Below, one piece after another: positions 6,303 through 14,800 of a stretch of 16,955 bases of DNA. Position 1 is the stretch's first letter. Every line of letters starts with the position of its first letter. The DNA is from an uncultured Oscillospiraceae bacterium (lineage in GTDB: Bacteria; Bacillota; Clostridia; Oscillospirales; Ruminococcaceae), in assembly GCA_910587465.1 (NCBI GenBank), contig CAJUMS010000057.1:1-16955 (forward strand). The letters run 5' to 3'. Made by a program: the position numbers and the translations under genes. The notes under the pieces are model-generated. The model saw only the letters and a list, made by a program, of their open reading frames with translations, did not search any database and was not told where the DNA came from.

Positions 6303-8351
6303 ATGGTTGACATCAAGGCAAAAGCGGAAAATGCGCTTCACGATTTTATAGGCGAGGGAAAAGATTTTCGTCCTGGACAGTTTGAGGCAATAGAAGCAAC
6401 GCTTACTAACAAGCGCACGTTGGTCGTTCAGCGGACAGGGTGGGGTAAGAGTATGGTATACTTTGTCTGTACTAAGCTACTCCGTGACGAGGGAAATGGC
6501 GTTACGCTGATAATCAGCCCGCTCCTTGCGCTTATGAGCAATCAGATAGCCGCAGCCGAAAAGGCGGGACTGAAATGTGATTTTCTTAACAGTATTAAGA
6601 CAAACGAAGAGAAGGTTAGTTTAATTGAAAAAATGAAGAACGGTGAAATGGACATAGTTTTCACCACCCCCGAAACTTTATTCTCGGAACTTGTTCAGGC
6701 GGCTCTCCCACAAATAAAAATCGGTCTTTTTGTTGTTGACGAAGCACATTGCATTTCCGATTGGGGACACGATTTTCGTTTGGATTACTGCCGCATAAAA
6801 AAGCTGATCAGTAAGATGCCGAGCAGCGTTCCGCTCCTTGCAACCACTGCAACCGCAAATGACCGTGTTATTGCCGATCTTGAAGAGCAGCTGGGCGGAG
6901 ATGTTTATGTTTCCCGAGGACCGTTGATGAGAAACAATCTTTCGATACAGGTACTTAAGCTTGCCAACAAAACAGAGCGATATGCGTGGATACACGAAAA
7001 CGTTCCAAAGCTGGAAGGTTCCGGGATAATCTACTGCCTTACCCGTGATGATTGCGATGAAATTGCTCAATTTCTCACTGCCAACAGCATCTCAGCAAGG
7101 GCATATTACAGCGGCAGAGAAGATGCCGAGGAAACGGAACGCCTTTTTATGAACAACGATATAAAGGTAATCGTTGCTACGGTAAAGCTCGGAATGGGGT
7201 ATGACAAGGGCGATATCTCTTTTGTAATACATTTTCAGACGCCGCCCGGCATCATTGCGTATTATCAGCAGATAGGCAGAGCGGGAAGAAATATTGACCG
7301 TGCGTACACTTTTCTTATGAACGGCAAAGAGGACGAAGACATTCTCGAGTATTTCCGCAAGACTGCTTTTCCGTCCGAATGGGAAGCCGAATCTGTATAC
7401 AACTGCATAAAGAACAACAGCGATGCAGGACTTTATAAAATAATTGGTAAATTGAATATCTCAAAGGTGAGGATCGAAAACGCTCTGAAATTCCTTGTAA
7501 ACGAGGAATTTATCTACAAGGATAAGAGTAGATATTATCCGTCGGCAACAGCCTTTCGCTATAATGGGGAGCATTATGCCGAAATAACAAAGCAGCGTGA
7601 GGCTGAGTATGCTCAGATGATCGATTTTATGAATACCGATCAATGTTATAATCGTTTTGTAGTCAACGCTCTTGATGATAAAACACAGGAAAATTGCGGT
7701 CTTTGTGCCAATTGCCTTGGATATGAGGAGTTCTCGGCTGCGGTATCGGATGCTGCAATGGAAACGGCGGCGAATTATCTGGAAAAGCAATATTATGAGA
7801 TAGAACCGCGTTTGCAGTGGGCGGCAACCTCTTTGACCCCCAAAAAGGTTAGGATCGCAAATCCGAACGAAATGGGGATTTGCCTTTCACGCTACGGTCA
7901 CCCCGTCTATGGCGAGCTTGTAAAAAAGGGGAAATATGAGGTAAACGGTTTCTGCGACAGGCTCGTTGAAAAAAGCGCGCAGTTGCTTGCTCCGTTTATT
8001 GAGGATCACGGAATAACTGCGCTTACTTGTGTTCCGTCACTAAGAAGCGGCATTGTTCAGAATTTCGCGGAGAGATTAGCGGAAAGATTGGGTTTGCCAT
8101 GTCTGACCCTGCTAAAAAAGACCGCCGCAAAACAGCAGAAGGATATGGAGAACAGCAGCTTTCAATGTGAAAATGCACAGAAATCCTTTGCTGTTGTTGA
8201 GGGAGCGGTTTCTCCGAAGAATATACTTATTGTGGACGATATGGTGGACTCAAAGTGGACTTTCACCGTCTGCGGAGATATTCTGACAAAAGCGGGCGCG
8301 GAGCACGTTTATCCTTATGCTCTCGCAGCAACATCAAAAAAGGAGGGCTGA
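6303..8351 (+). CDS. RecQ-family DNA helicase fused to a ComF-like phosphoribosyltransferase domain
   Basis: 682 residues. RecQ core: FRPGQ motif 0 (22-26), Walker A TGWGKS (45-50, Trp where RecQ usually has Gly), DEAH box (146-149) continuing as CISDWGHDFR, TATA motif III, and QQIGRAGRN motif VI (322-330). The zinc site is intact: Cys448-x16-Cys465-x2-Cys468-x2-Cys471, the E. coli RecQ spacing. No HRDC domain follows; residues about 500-682 form a type I PRTase domain with a PRPP-loop-like ILIVDDMVDSKWT (Asp645-Asp646). The loop ends in DSKWT instead of the TTG of classical PRTases, so PRPP binding or catalysis may be altered. Start: ATG 6303 with AGGAG at 6291-6295; the ATG at 6298 is out of frame and soon stops. 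The dprA-like gene follows four bases after the stop, its ribosome binding site inside this gene, so the two are co-translated. Housekeeping RecQ is unlikely given the fusion and context. Confidence 0.9.
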   Translation: MVDIKAKAENALHDFIGEGKDFRPGQFEAIEATLTNKRTLVVQRTGWGKSMVYFVCTKLLRDEGNGVTLIISPLLALMSNQIAAAEKAGLKCDFLNSIKTNEEKVSLIEKMKNGEMDIVFTTPETLFSELVQAALPQIKIGLFVVDEAHCISDWGHDFRLDYCRIKKLISKMPSSVPLLATTATANDRVIADLEEQLGGDVYVSRGPLMRNNLSIQVLKLANKTERYAWIHENVPKLEGSGIIYCLTRDDCDEIAQFLTANSISARAYYSGREDAEETERLFMNNDIKVIVATVKLGMGYDKGDISFVIHFQTPPGIIAYYQQIGRAGRNIDRAYTFLMNGKEDEDILEYFRKTAFPSEWEAESVYNCIKNNSDAGLYKIIGKLNISKVRIENALKFLVNEEFIYKDKSRYYPSATAFRYNGEHYAEITKQREAEYAQMIDFMNTDQCYNRFVVNALDDKTQENCGLCANCLGYEEFSAAVSDAAMETAANYLEKQYYEIEPRLQWAATSLTPKKVRIANPNEMGICLSRYGHPVYGELVKKGKYEVNGFCDRLVEKSAQLLAPFIEDHGITALTCVPSLRSGIVQNFAERLAERLGLPCLTLLKKTAAKQQKDMENSSFQCENAQKSFAVVEGAVSPKNILIVDDMVDSKWTFTVCGDILTKAGAEHVYPYALAATSKKEG

Positions 8352-8355
8352 TAAA

Positions 8356-9303
8356 ATGAATGATAATGCTTCTATGATCGTGGTATTGTGCAGTCATCTC
8401 TGTGCAGACAACTGTCGTCCTTTAGAGCCGTCGGAGTGGACAAAGCTGGCTGATACAATGATAGCGCAGAAGCTTCAGCCCAAGGATATCCCTAATTTTT
8501 CAGATGACGATATGAAACATTATTTTGGATACGGAATAAACGAAACCGAACGAATAAAAAAGCTGCTCGACCGTGCGGGCAGCCTTAGCTTTGAGTTGGA
8601 AAAGCTGTCCTCAATGGGAATAAAAATTATAACCCGTGCCGATAAGAGCTATCCAAAAGTTCTGAAAACAAAACTTAAGGGAGGGTGTCCTCCGCTGTTC
8701 TATTTTGTGGGAGAACTCACGCTGCTAAATAGAAGGACCGTAGGATTTGTTGGCTCAAGAACTGTCGGTGATGAGGATACTGGTTTTACGGAAAAAACTG
8801 TCGAAAAGATAAATAAACGCGGCTTTGGGGTCGTTTCCGGAGGTGCAAAAGGTGTTGATTGTATAGCCTCCGCAGCGTCGCTTTCAAATGGAAGCTTTTG
8901 TATAGAGTATATCTCGGATTCCTTTGTACGCAAGATAAAAAAGAAAGATGTAATTTCTGCAATACAGGACAAAAAATTACTTCTTATGTCTATAGCAAAA
9001 CCCGACGCGGGCTTTAACGCGGGAATGGCAATGCAACGGAATAAATACATTTATGCGCAGTCCGAAGCAACTGTCGTTGTAAAGTCCGATTACAATAAGG
9101 GCGGCACATGGAACGGAGCTAACGAAGCGTTGAAAAAGGAATACTGCCCGATTTTATGCCGTAACCGCAAGCAGTATCAAGGTAATATTGAACTTATAAA
9201 GCTTGGTGCCGTTCCCATTGACGAAAATTGGGACGGAGATGTGAATAATATTGACTCCTTGATTTCTGCTGCGGGTGAGCAGCTCTCTATATTTGACGAA
9301 TAA
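8356..9303 (+). CDS. DprA/Smf-like (SLOG superfamily) protein
   Basis: 315 residues. The N-terminal part (about 1-110) contains the LEKLSSMGIKIITRADKSYP-type lead-in of DprA proteins. The Rossmann-like core has GFVGSR (Gly133-Arg135), SGGAKGVD (161-168), an AGMAMQRNKYI segment in the place of the DprA FPxRNR motif, and KGGTWNGA. Family knowledge: DprA binds single-stranded DNA and loads RecA in transformation, and the fold is related to nucleotide-binding SLOG domains used in conflict systems. No C-terminal winged-helix DML1-like domain is evident. Start choice: an upstream in-frame ATG at 8317 lies inside the helicase gene and lacks a ribosome binding site; the ATG at 8356 has AGGAGG at 8341-8346. 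It is the second gene of the RecQ-PRTase operon. Deviations from housekeeping DprA in the RNR-region and the coupling to the helicase suggest a specialised paralogue. Confidence 0.87.
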   Translation: MNDNASMIVVLCSHLCADNCRPLEPSEWTKLADTMIAQKLQPKDIPNFSDDDMKHYFGYGINETERIKKLLDRAGSLSFELEKLSSMGIKIITRADKSYPKVLKTKLKGGCPPLFYFVGELTLLNRRTVGFVGSRTVGDEDTGFTEKTVEKINKRGFGVVSGGAKGVDCIASAASLSNGSFCIEYISDSFVRKIKKKDVISAIQDKKLLLMSIAKPDAGFNAGMAMQRNKYIYAQSEATVVVKSDYNKGGTWNGANEALKKEYCPILCRNRKQYQGNIELIKLGAVPIDENWDGDVNNIDSLISAAGEQLSIFDE

Positions 9304-9450
9304 AGGCTGTTCGGTTTTTGTGCGGTACTGCCTAAATATCATAAACACTCATGAAAGTATGTCCACAATATGTTTTTTGATAGGGGCAAATATTCGGGCA
9401 CGCCATATTATTTGTGTAAAAGCAGATACGGTCAGTCAATAGGTGGCATG
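9304..9450. other. Non-coding remnant between dprA-like gene and DUF4143 pseudogene
   Basis: No open frame, promoter or hairpin of note. The stretch around 9367-9395 loosely resembles the region of the intact DUF4143 gene near 3271-3305, so it may be a more decayed part of the same broken gene, but I cannot align it convincingly. Confidence 0.35.
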
Positions 9451-9671
9451 CAAATCGAATTGACTTCGTGGCTGTGTAGCGCGATAAGCTGGTGTATGTT
9501 CGAGTGTGCCGCAATCTCCCCGAGGATTCGGATCGTGAGATAGGAAATCTTTTGGATATAAAAGATCACTACCCCAAGTATGTGGTGACTCTCGACGGGC
9601 TTGCGGGCGGTAATGTCAACGGCGTAAAGATCATACATTTGGCGTATTTTCTCCTGAGCGATAGGCTGTAA
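9451..9671 (+). pseudogene. 3' remnant of a second AAA_14/DUF4143 ATPase gene
   Basis: Read in the plus frame ending at the TAA 9669-9671, this encodes IDFVAV-stop-RDKLVYVRVCRNLPED and onward to LLSDRL, matching the last 70 codons of the intact gene at 2352-3551. By my hand alignment 28 of 213 bases differ (about 87% identity), and 9531-9589 is identical to 3411-3469 (59 bases). A CAG codon of the intact gene is TAG here (9477-9479), and no Walker motifs or start exist upstream. Over half of the differing codons are synonymous, so the remnant comes from a paralogue that evolved as a working gene before breaking, or from another strain, and not from a fresh duplication. It lies directly after the dprA-like gene, so blocks 3751-9303 sit between two homologous tracts. 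Confidence 0.88.
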
Positions 9672-9672
9672 G

Positions 9673-9711
9673 AAATAAAATCAGCCGGCGCGAAATCATA
9701 TGCCGGCTGAT
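9673..9711 (-). terminator. Rho-independent terminator of the HTH-protein gene
   Basis: ATCAGCCGGC (9680-9689) and GCCGGCTGAT (9702-9711) form a perfect ten-pair stem; the minus strand then reads TTTTATTTC. The arm at 9702-9711 overlaps the last codons of the gene that stops at 9696, so coding sequence and terminator are fused. Confidence 0.8.
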
Positions 9712-10493
9712 AAGAAGATTTGGAATTTTTTGACCTTGCGTGAGACTGTGCTTTGGGAAATGCCAAGCTGCTTAGCAATCTGGGTTTGGGTATACCCCTC
9801 GGACAGCAAGCCGATGATCTTCCGTTCCTGTTCGGTGGCGCTGTTGATCAAATTTTCGATATGGATATGTATGTCCGCCGCGTTTTCGACATTTGTTTTG
9901 TCGGGAATCTGCGGCGGTTCGCCGTTCGGAGAGCGCTCCGATATCTCGTCCAACGATTCGACCTTCATTTTCGCGCGAGTGTGTTTCCATTTTTTGATGT
10001 GATCCATACGAGGATAATTTATGACTTTATTCGGGTTAAAATCCTCGTCGCATGAAAACTCTTTCGCGGTTTTCGACAAGCCCTCAATGTCCAGTGTCTG
10101 CATAAGTGCGTTCGTGGTATTGTGAAGTGCCGCGTCACCATTTTCTCCTTTTTGGAACATCGGAACGATAAAATGCCAAAGCATATTCCAGAATGTTCGC
10201 TTATTGCCGCATAGCTTGACGACATTATCAGCTATTATTCTTTGAACCCGATCTCTGATAAGTTCGGGAGGGTAGTCCTTTGAGTAGCAGTCCTGAGGGT
10301 GCGTTAGACCAAGCGATTTCGATATCGATTTCCACTCCGCATTAACGATCTTTAGCACTCTGTTATAAAGCTTAAGCTGCTTCTCGTTATATTGGGACGG
10401 ATCTTTTACGGGTAGGGTAGAGAAGTCGTTGTTGTGGAAGTAATCTCTAAGCTTGTCCAAGGTTATTTCTTCTTCATAAAAAAGGTCTGACAT
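9696..10493 (-). CDS. HTH protein with sigma region 4-like C-terminus
   Basis: 265 residues. The last 47 residues (about 219-265) form a helix-turn-helix of the sigma-70 region 4/LuxR-like kind: ATEQERKIIGLLSEGYTQTQ then IAKQLGISQSTVSRKVKKF. The first 180 residues are helical, charged and unfamiliar to me; no region 2 (core-binding, -10 recognition) motif is seen, so it is unlikely to be a complete sigma factor. It is better described as a DNA-binding regulator or a recombination-directionality-like protein. The start has AGGAGG four bases before the ATG. It is the last of three minus-strand genes after the Type ISP enzyme and the kinase; the 145-base gap to the kinase shows no clear terminator, and I could not find a good promoter, so read-through is possible. 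The stop lies inside its own terminator stem. It could be the transcriptional regulator of this cluster, or a target of the kinase (inference). Confidence 0.72.
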   Translation of the reverse strand: MSDLFYEEEITLDKLRDYFHNNDFSTLPVKDPSQYNEKQLKLYNRVLKIVNAEWKSISKSLGLTHPQDCYSKDYPPELIRDRVQRIIADNVVKLCGNKRTFWNMLWHFIVPMFQKGENGDAALHNTTNALMQTLDIEGLSKTAKEFSCDEDFNPNKVINYPRMDHIKKWKHTRAKMKVESLDEISERSPNGEPPQIPDKTNVENAADIHIHIENLINSATEQERKIIGLLSEGYTQTQIAKQLGISQSTVSRKVKKFQIFLSAGI

Positions 10494-10638
10494 TTATCCT
10501 CCTATATCTCGACTACCGTTTTGGTACTTTAGATGGAACGCTCGTCTGATATCTAATCTATGCTTAATCAAATAGGATTAGTCTTTAACATCAATTTATA
10601 TCATTATATTTCAAAAATGTTCTATAAGCTTCCGAAAC
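10494..10638. other. Intergenic gap between kinase and HTH gene
   Basis: AT-rich, with no open frame, clear terminator or consensus promoter. A TATAAT-like hexamer on the minus strand has no matching -35 box at the right distance. Co-transcription with the kinase gene therefore remains possible. Confidence 0.3.
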
Positions 10639-11799
10639 TTAAATGTATCTAAAGGCAGTTGCCATTTCATCTACGGACTGAAACCTTTTACTTTTATCAG
10701 GCGACAATCCCTTTTCAACATAAGTTTTCAGTTTCCTATCAGCAATCTTGTCAGCGTTTGCTTTACCTGTAATTATAAAAGCCACAAGTCTTGTTAGCGC
10801 ATATGTTTCGTGCAGAATATTATAATTCTTAAAACCCTCTGTAATAAGGGCGGGATCGTTATAACATCCTTTTAGAATTGTATCAACCGAAGTCAAATCG
10901 CTGTCTGGAATTTTTACTAGACCAAAATCACAGACTTTAACTACATTTACATCATCATAGGTCTTTATCATTATATTTGCAGGACTAATGTCACGATGAA
11001 GCACATTCTTTGAATGAATGAATTTAAAAGCGTGAAAGATTTGATTAACGATTTTTTTCCTTTCTTCCACCATAGGATTTTTCTTTTCTATGTAGTCTTT
11101 CATTGTAAAATCCACATATTCCATTATATACTCGTTTTTTGTCAAGTCATAGCGATATACCTCTATGATATGCGGAGAAGAAAGCTTTTTCATTTGCTCA
11201 TATTCCTGCTTAAATCGTTCTATCTCCTTGGAGTTAAGATTAGCATTTGCCCTCTTGAGCACGAATTTTCGGTTATAGAATGGATCAACAAAAGAATAAA
11301 CCGTAGCATACGAGCCAAATCCTATTTGTTGTAAATCGGCATATTGCTGCTCTGCGGGTGAAGAGCTGATTTTCACGGAGTCTTTCTTTCTAAAAATAGG
11401 TTCAGTATAGTAAATTTCCACTTTATTCATACCTTGTGGAATAACACTACCACCACTTGATTCCAAAAAAGAAGAGGACTTCGCAATAATGTCTTTGTAA
11501 TATGGATCAACAACAAATGCATTATTTGTTGTTGTGAGCACTCTTTCAAGTCCATTTAAAACATCAAAGGCGAGTAATAGCTCTCTGCTGTTATCAGCCC
11601 AATAGTGAGCTGTGCATTGATTTGTGGGCAGACGGCTATTCATAGCTCGAAAGTTTTCAACGAACATACTATGTATTGTAGAGAATATTTCTTGTAACTT
11701 TCGATTTGAGAATACTCCATAAAGGTCAATATATTCAATGCTAATGCGAACTCCCAAATCCCGATACTTAGTTTCAATAAAATTCTCTACTGTCGCCAT
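10639..11799 (-). CDS. Ser/Thr protein kinase (Hanks type), cytoplasmic
   Basis: 386 residues from my chosen start. The kinase domain fills about 155-386: glycine-rich loop IGFGSYATVY, Lys182 (VLKRA), catalytic loop HRDISPANIM with Asp270, DFG at Asp291, and a GCYNDPALI activation-segment end. All catalytic residues are present except that the usual Lys of HRDxKxxN is Ser. There is no transmembrane segment or PASTA repeat, so it is not a PrkC-type cell-wall kinase. Residues 1-150 are an unrecognised N-terminal domain, probably sensing or partner-binding. Start: of the ATGs at 11805 and 11799, the second has GAGAGG eight bases upstream, the first only two, so I use 11799. It starts 55 bases after the Type ISP restriction enzyme stops, same strand, no terminator between: an operon. 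Family knowledge: kinases occur with defence genes (PglW of Pgl/BREX type 2, staphylococcal Stk2). A role in controlling the restriction enzyme or triggering arrest is inference. Confidence 0.9.
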   Translation of the reverse strand: MATVENFIETKYRDLGVRISIEYIDLYGVFSNRKLQEIFSTIHSMFVENFRAMNSRLPTNQCTAHYWADNSRELLLAFDVLNGLERVLTTTNNAFVVDPYYKDIIAKSSSFLESSGGSVIPQGMNKVEIYYTEPIFRKKDSVKISSSPAEQQYADLQQIGFGSYATVYSFVDPFYNRKFVLKRANANLNSKEIERFKQEYEQMKKLSSPHIIEVYRYDLTKNEYIMEYVDFTMKDYIEKKNPMVEERKKIVNQIFHAFKFIHSKNVLHRDISPANIMIKTYDDVNVVKVCDFGLVKIPDSDLTSVDTILKGCYNDPALITEGFKNYNILHETYALTRLVAFIITGKANADKIADRKLKTYVEKGLSPDKSKRFQSVDEMATAFRYI

Positions 11800-11854
11800 A
11801 TACATTACCTCTCATAAAGATTTTGATTGGTTTATTCAACCGCCATTATTTGCG

Positions 11855-14800
11855 TTATATTTCCTTATACTCAGGCATTGCGTCAATTAAATCAAGAGTT
11901 TTAAGGCTTACGCTGATAACCGAGAGCAGCAGGTTAAAGATATACTTTTCATCGCCGTATGTATTCGGATCATCTGTAATACCGCTGTCCCTGTCAGTCT
12001 TAACGCGATAGCTTTCCATTATCCACTCAATAGCCGACCTGCCGTTGACTACATACTCATATGCTCTTTCGGGGATATTGCTGATAGTAATATAGTTGTT
12101 GAAGATAAGCGTACTCTTATCGTTCTCCTTTCCATATTTTTTGAAACACATCTTGCTTACAGCGTAATCCTCTTTGGTAATCAAAATATCAATACCCAAT
12201 TCTGAAGTATCAACAGGAGTCTCATAGTTGAGGTGCAAGTCGGCTAATTGTCTGCCTATATCCACATATTTGGGGAATTTTTCAAGCGTAGGAATTCTAA
12301 CCATTTCTTTGGCGAGGTTGTCCGCATATGCAGCTATATAGTCTTTGTTATGCAAGACGGCATACAGATAATAAAAAATGTCCTCTTTGGTTACCCTTTC
12401 ACCATATATGCCTTTAAATTTAGTGAGTGCTGCGTCAGATATTGCATAACGTTTCTTATAAGTTGTGGTGTCTTCCACGAGATCGCCAAACAAAGACATT
12501 TGATAGTCGTTATGCTTTTCTTCTTTGGCGTACATAAATAACGGGAAACAGATAGAATTCTCCATAAAGTGAAGGTCTTGAATAGTATCCGTAATCACAA
12601 CAGAGAAATTTTTCTTTAACGGTGCTCCGGAAACACAAATAACAAGATTGCTATGCTCGTCATCGGGAATGATGCTATTCCATTTTGACGGTCTTTCAAT
12701 TATATCTTTATTATAAGCAAGATATTTTTTACAAAACGGTCTGTATGAAGCCCTCCGAATACAATCTGTTGGTTTGATAGCAATGTTATGGAAGAAAGAT
12801 GTAGTTAAACCAGCCGACCAACTAATTTTTGCAGTATCATTACTGCGTATATTCATAAGGTATGTTTCAACAGCTTTTTTATCTGTTGAGGAAATAATAC
12901 CTTGCTCTTTTTGCTGGCGAAGTTCTTCAAAACATCTTTTCCTTTCAGAATTATAAAATGCTATCATCTGCTCCGAGTGTGTTTTGGCTTGTTTTGCAGA
13001 ATAACTGTAAATCCACACATCTCTATTAGTTGACAATCCCGAAGCGTAGTTGTCAAGATAAACGCTTGTCTGCTCCTGTTTTTTCTTATCACCAAGAGCT
13101 ATGAAATTGATATAGGATTGATTTCTCTGATTTATCCAATCGTTATTATCATTTGGAGTGATAAAACTCCATTTGATAGCACCGATATCGCCAAATTCCG
13201 AAATAATAGCAAGTTTCTGCTCCCTTGACAGATAATCGCCAATATCGTGATAGCTAACATAGCCGTCTTTTTTCACGCCCTTACGCTTCACGAGAATAGT
13301 GATAGCAACAGGTGTGCGTGAGCCTGAACCGAATATCTTCCCGCCCTCTTTGCGAGAAGTTTCACCAAGCGTTCTCTGGTCGCCTCTAAGGTTAAATACA
13401 TAGATATGGTTAAAATCCTCAATTAAGCACTCCCTAAAACCGTCAAGTGCTACGCTGTCAAGGTATGAACCGTTGCTTACAAATCCAATGATACCGTTAT
13501 CACCCAATCTATCTGTTGCCCAACGAAAAGCCCTAATATAGCTATCATAGGCATTCCTTGTTAAAGTTGATGTTGAGCGCATAACATAAGTACTTGCAAT
13601 AGCTTTATCAAGATATGGATATGTCGTATTTTGATTGTTATCATTTCCTGTTTTTTGCCCAACGGAGTAGGGTGGATTGCTAATAATGACGGTGATAGGA
13701 GCTTTTAACTGCTTTTCAGCTCTTGCCGAATTTTCCACAAACATCGACTCCAACCGTTCACCGTCTGTTTCTTTAGCCCTTTGGTTTTCGGTCATTGCAA
13801 AGGTATCTGTCAATACGATACCCTCAAATTGAGTATAGCTGTCAGCACCTATTAAATCGTGAAATGTTTCCTCAATGTTGATTGTTGCAATATAATATGC
13901 CAACAATACAATCTCATTAGCGTGTATCTCGTTGGTGTACTTGTAAAGCAGATTATCTATGTCAATAAGACCGCTGCGAAGTAAGCGCACAATGAATGTA
14001 CCCGTCCCCGTAAACGGATCGAGGACGTGGACACCTTTATCGTTAAGAGAACTGTTGAACTTATCTCTCAATACATAATCAACACTTTTAATAATGAAGT
14101 CAACAATTTCAACAGGAGTATAGACTATACCAAGTTTTACAACCTGTTTAGGAAGAGCATTCTTGAAAAACTGCTCATACAGTTCAATTATTATCTTCTG
14201 CTTGCTCTCAGCATTATCAATCCCCTTAGCCCTCTCCTGAACACTCTGATAGAATTTATCAAGCGTTTCCTGCTCCTTGTCAAGTGCTTTTTCATCAAGA
14301 ATTGCAAGCATATCCTGCATAATGCGTGATACGGGATTGTTCTTTACAAACTCATAGTCCTCAAACAGAGCATCGAACACAGGCTTTGTTATCATATGCT
14401 GTGCGAGCATTTCTATAGCATCAGATGTCTTTATTGAGGAATTAAGGTTCTGCTGTAACGATTTCAGGAATTCCTTGAATTTAGGTGCAATGTCAGGTTT
14501 CTTTATTAACAGTTTGATTTCTTCGATATGCCTATTTGCAATATCAGCTATATCCTTAGCCCAAGTTTCCCAGTATCTCCGAGAACCACACTTCTTAACT
14601 ATTTTTGCATAAACGCTGTTCTTCCACTTTTCAAGATCATCATAATTAAGCTGTAGCTGATGATAGCTTTCTGACGTATCATTACCATCGTAGTCACCAG
14701 AACCTGTTACGCCAATGATCTGAATGTTATCGGGTTTCTTACGGTTTAGGTCAATCTTGTTGATTGTATTGTTAAATCTATCGTCGTGCGCTCTTAATGC

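Noticed and set aside
9753..10055. Overlapping open frames on both strands across the HTH gene
   Set aside because: Shadow frames of a gene with a recognisable helix-turn-helix, a ribosome binding site and its own terminator.
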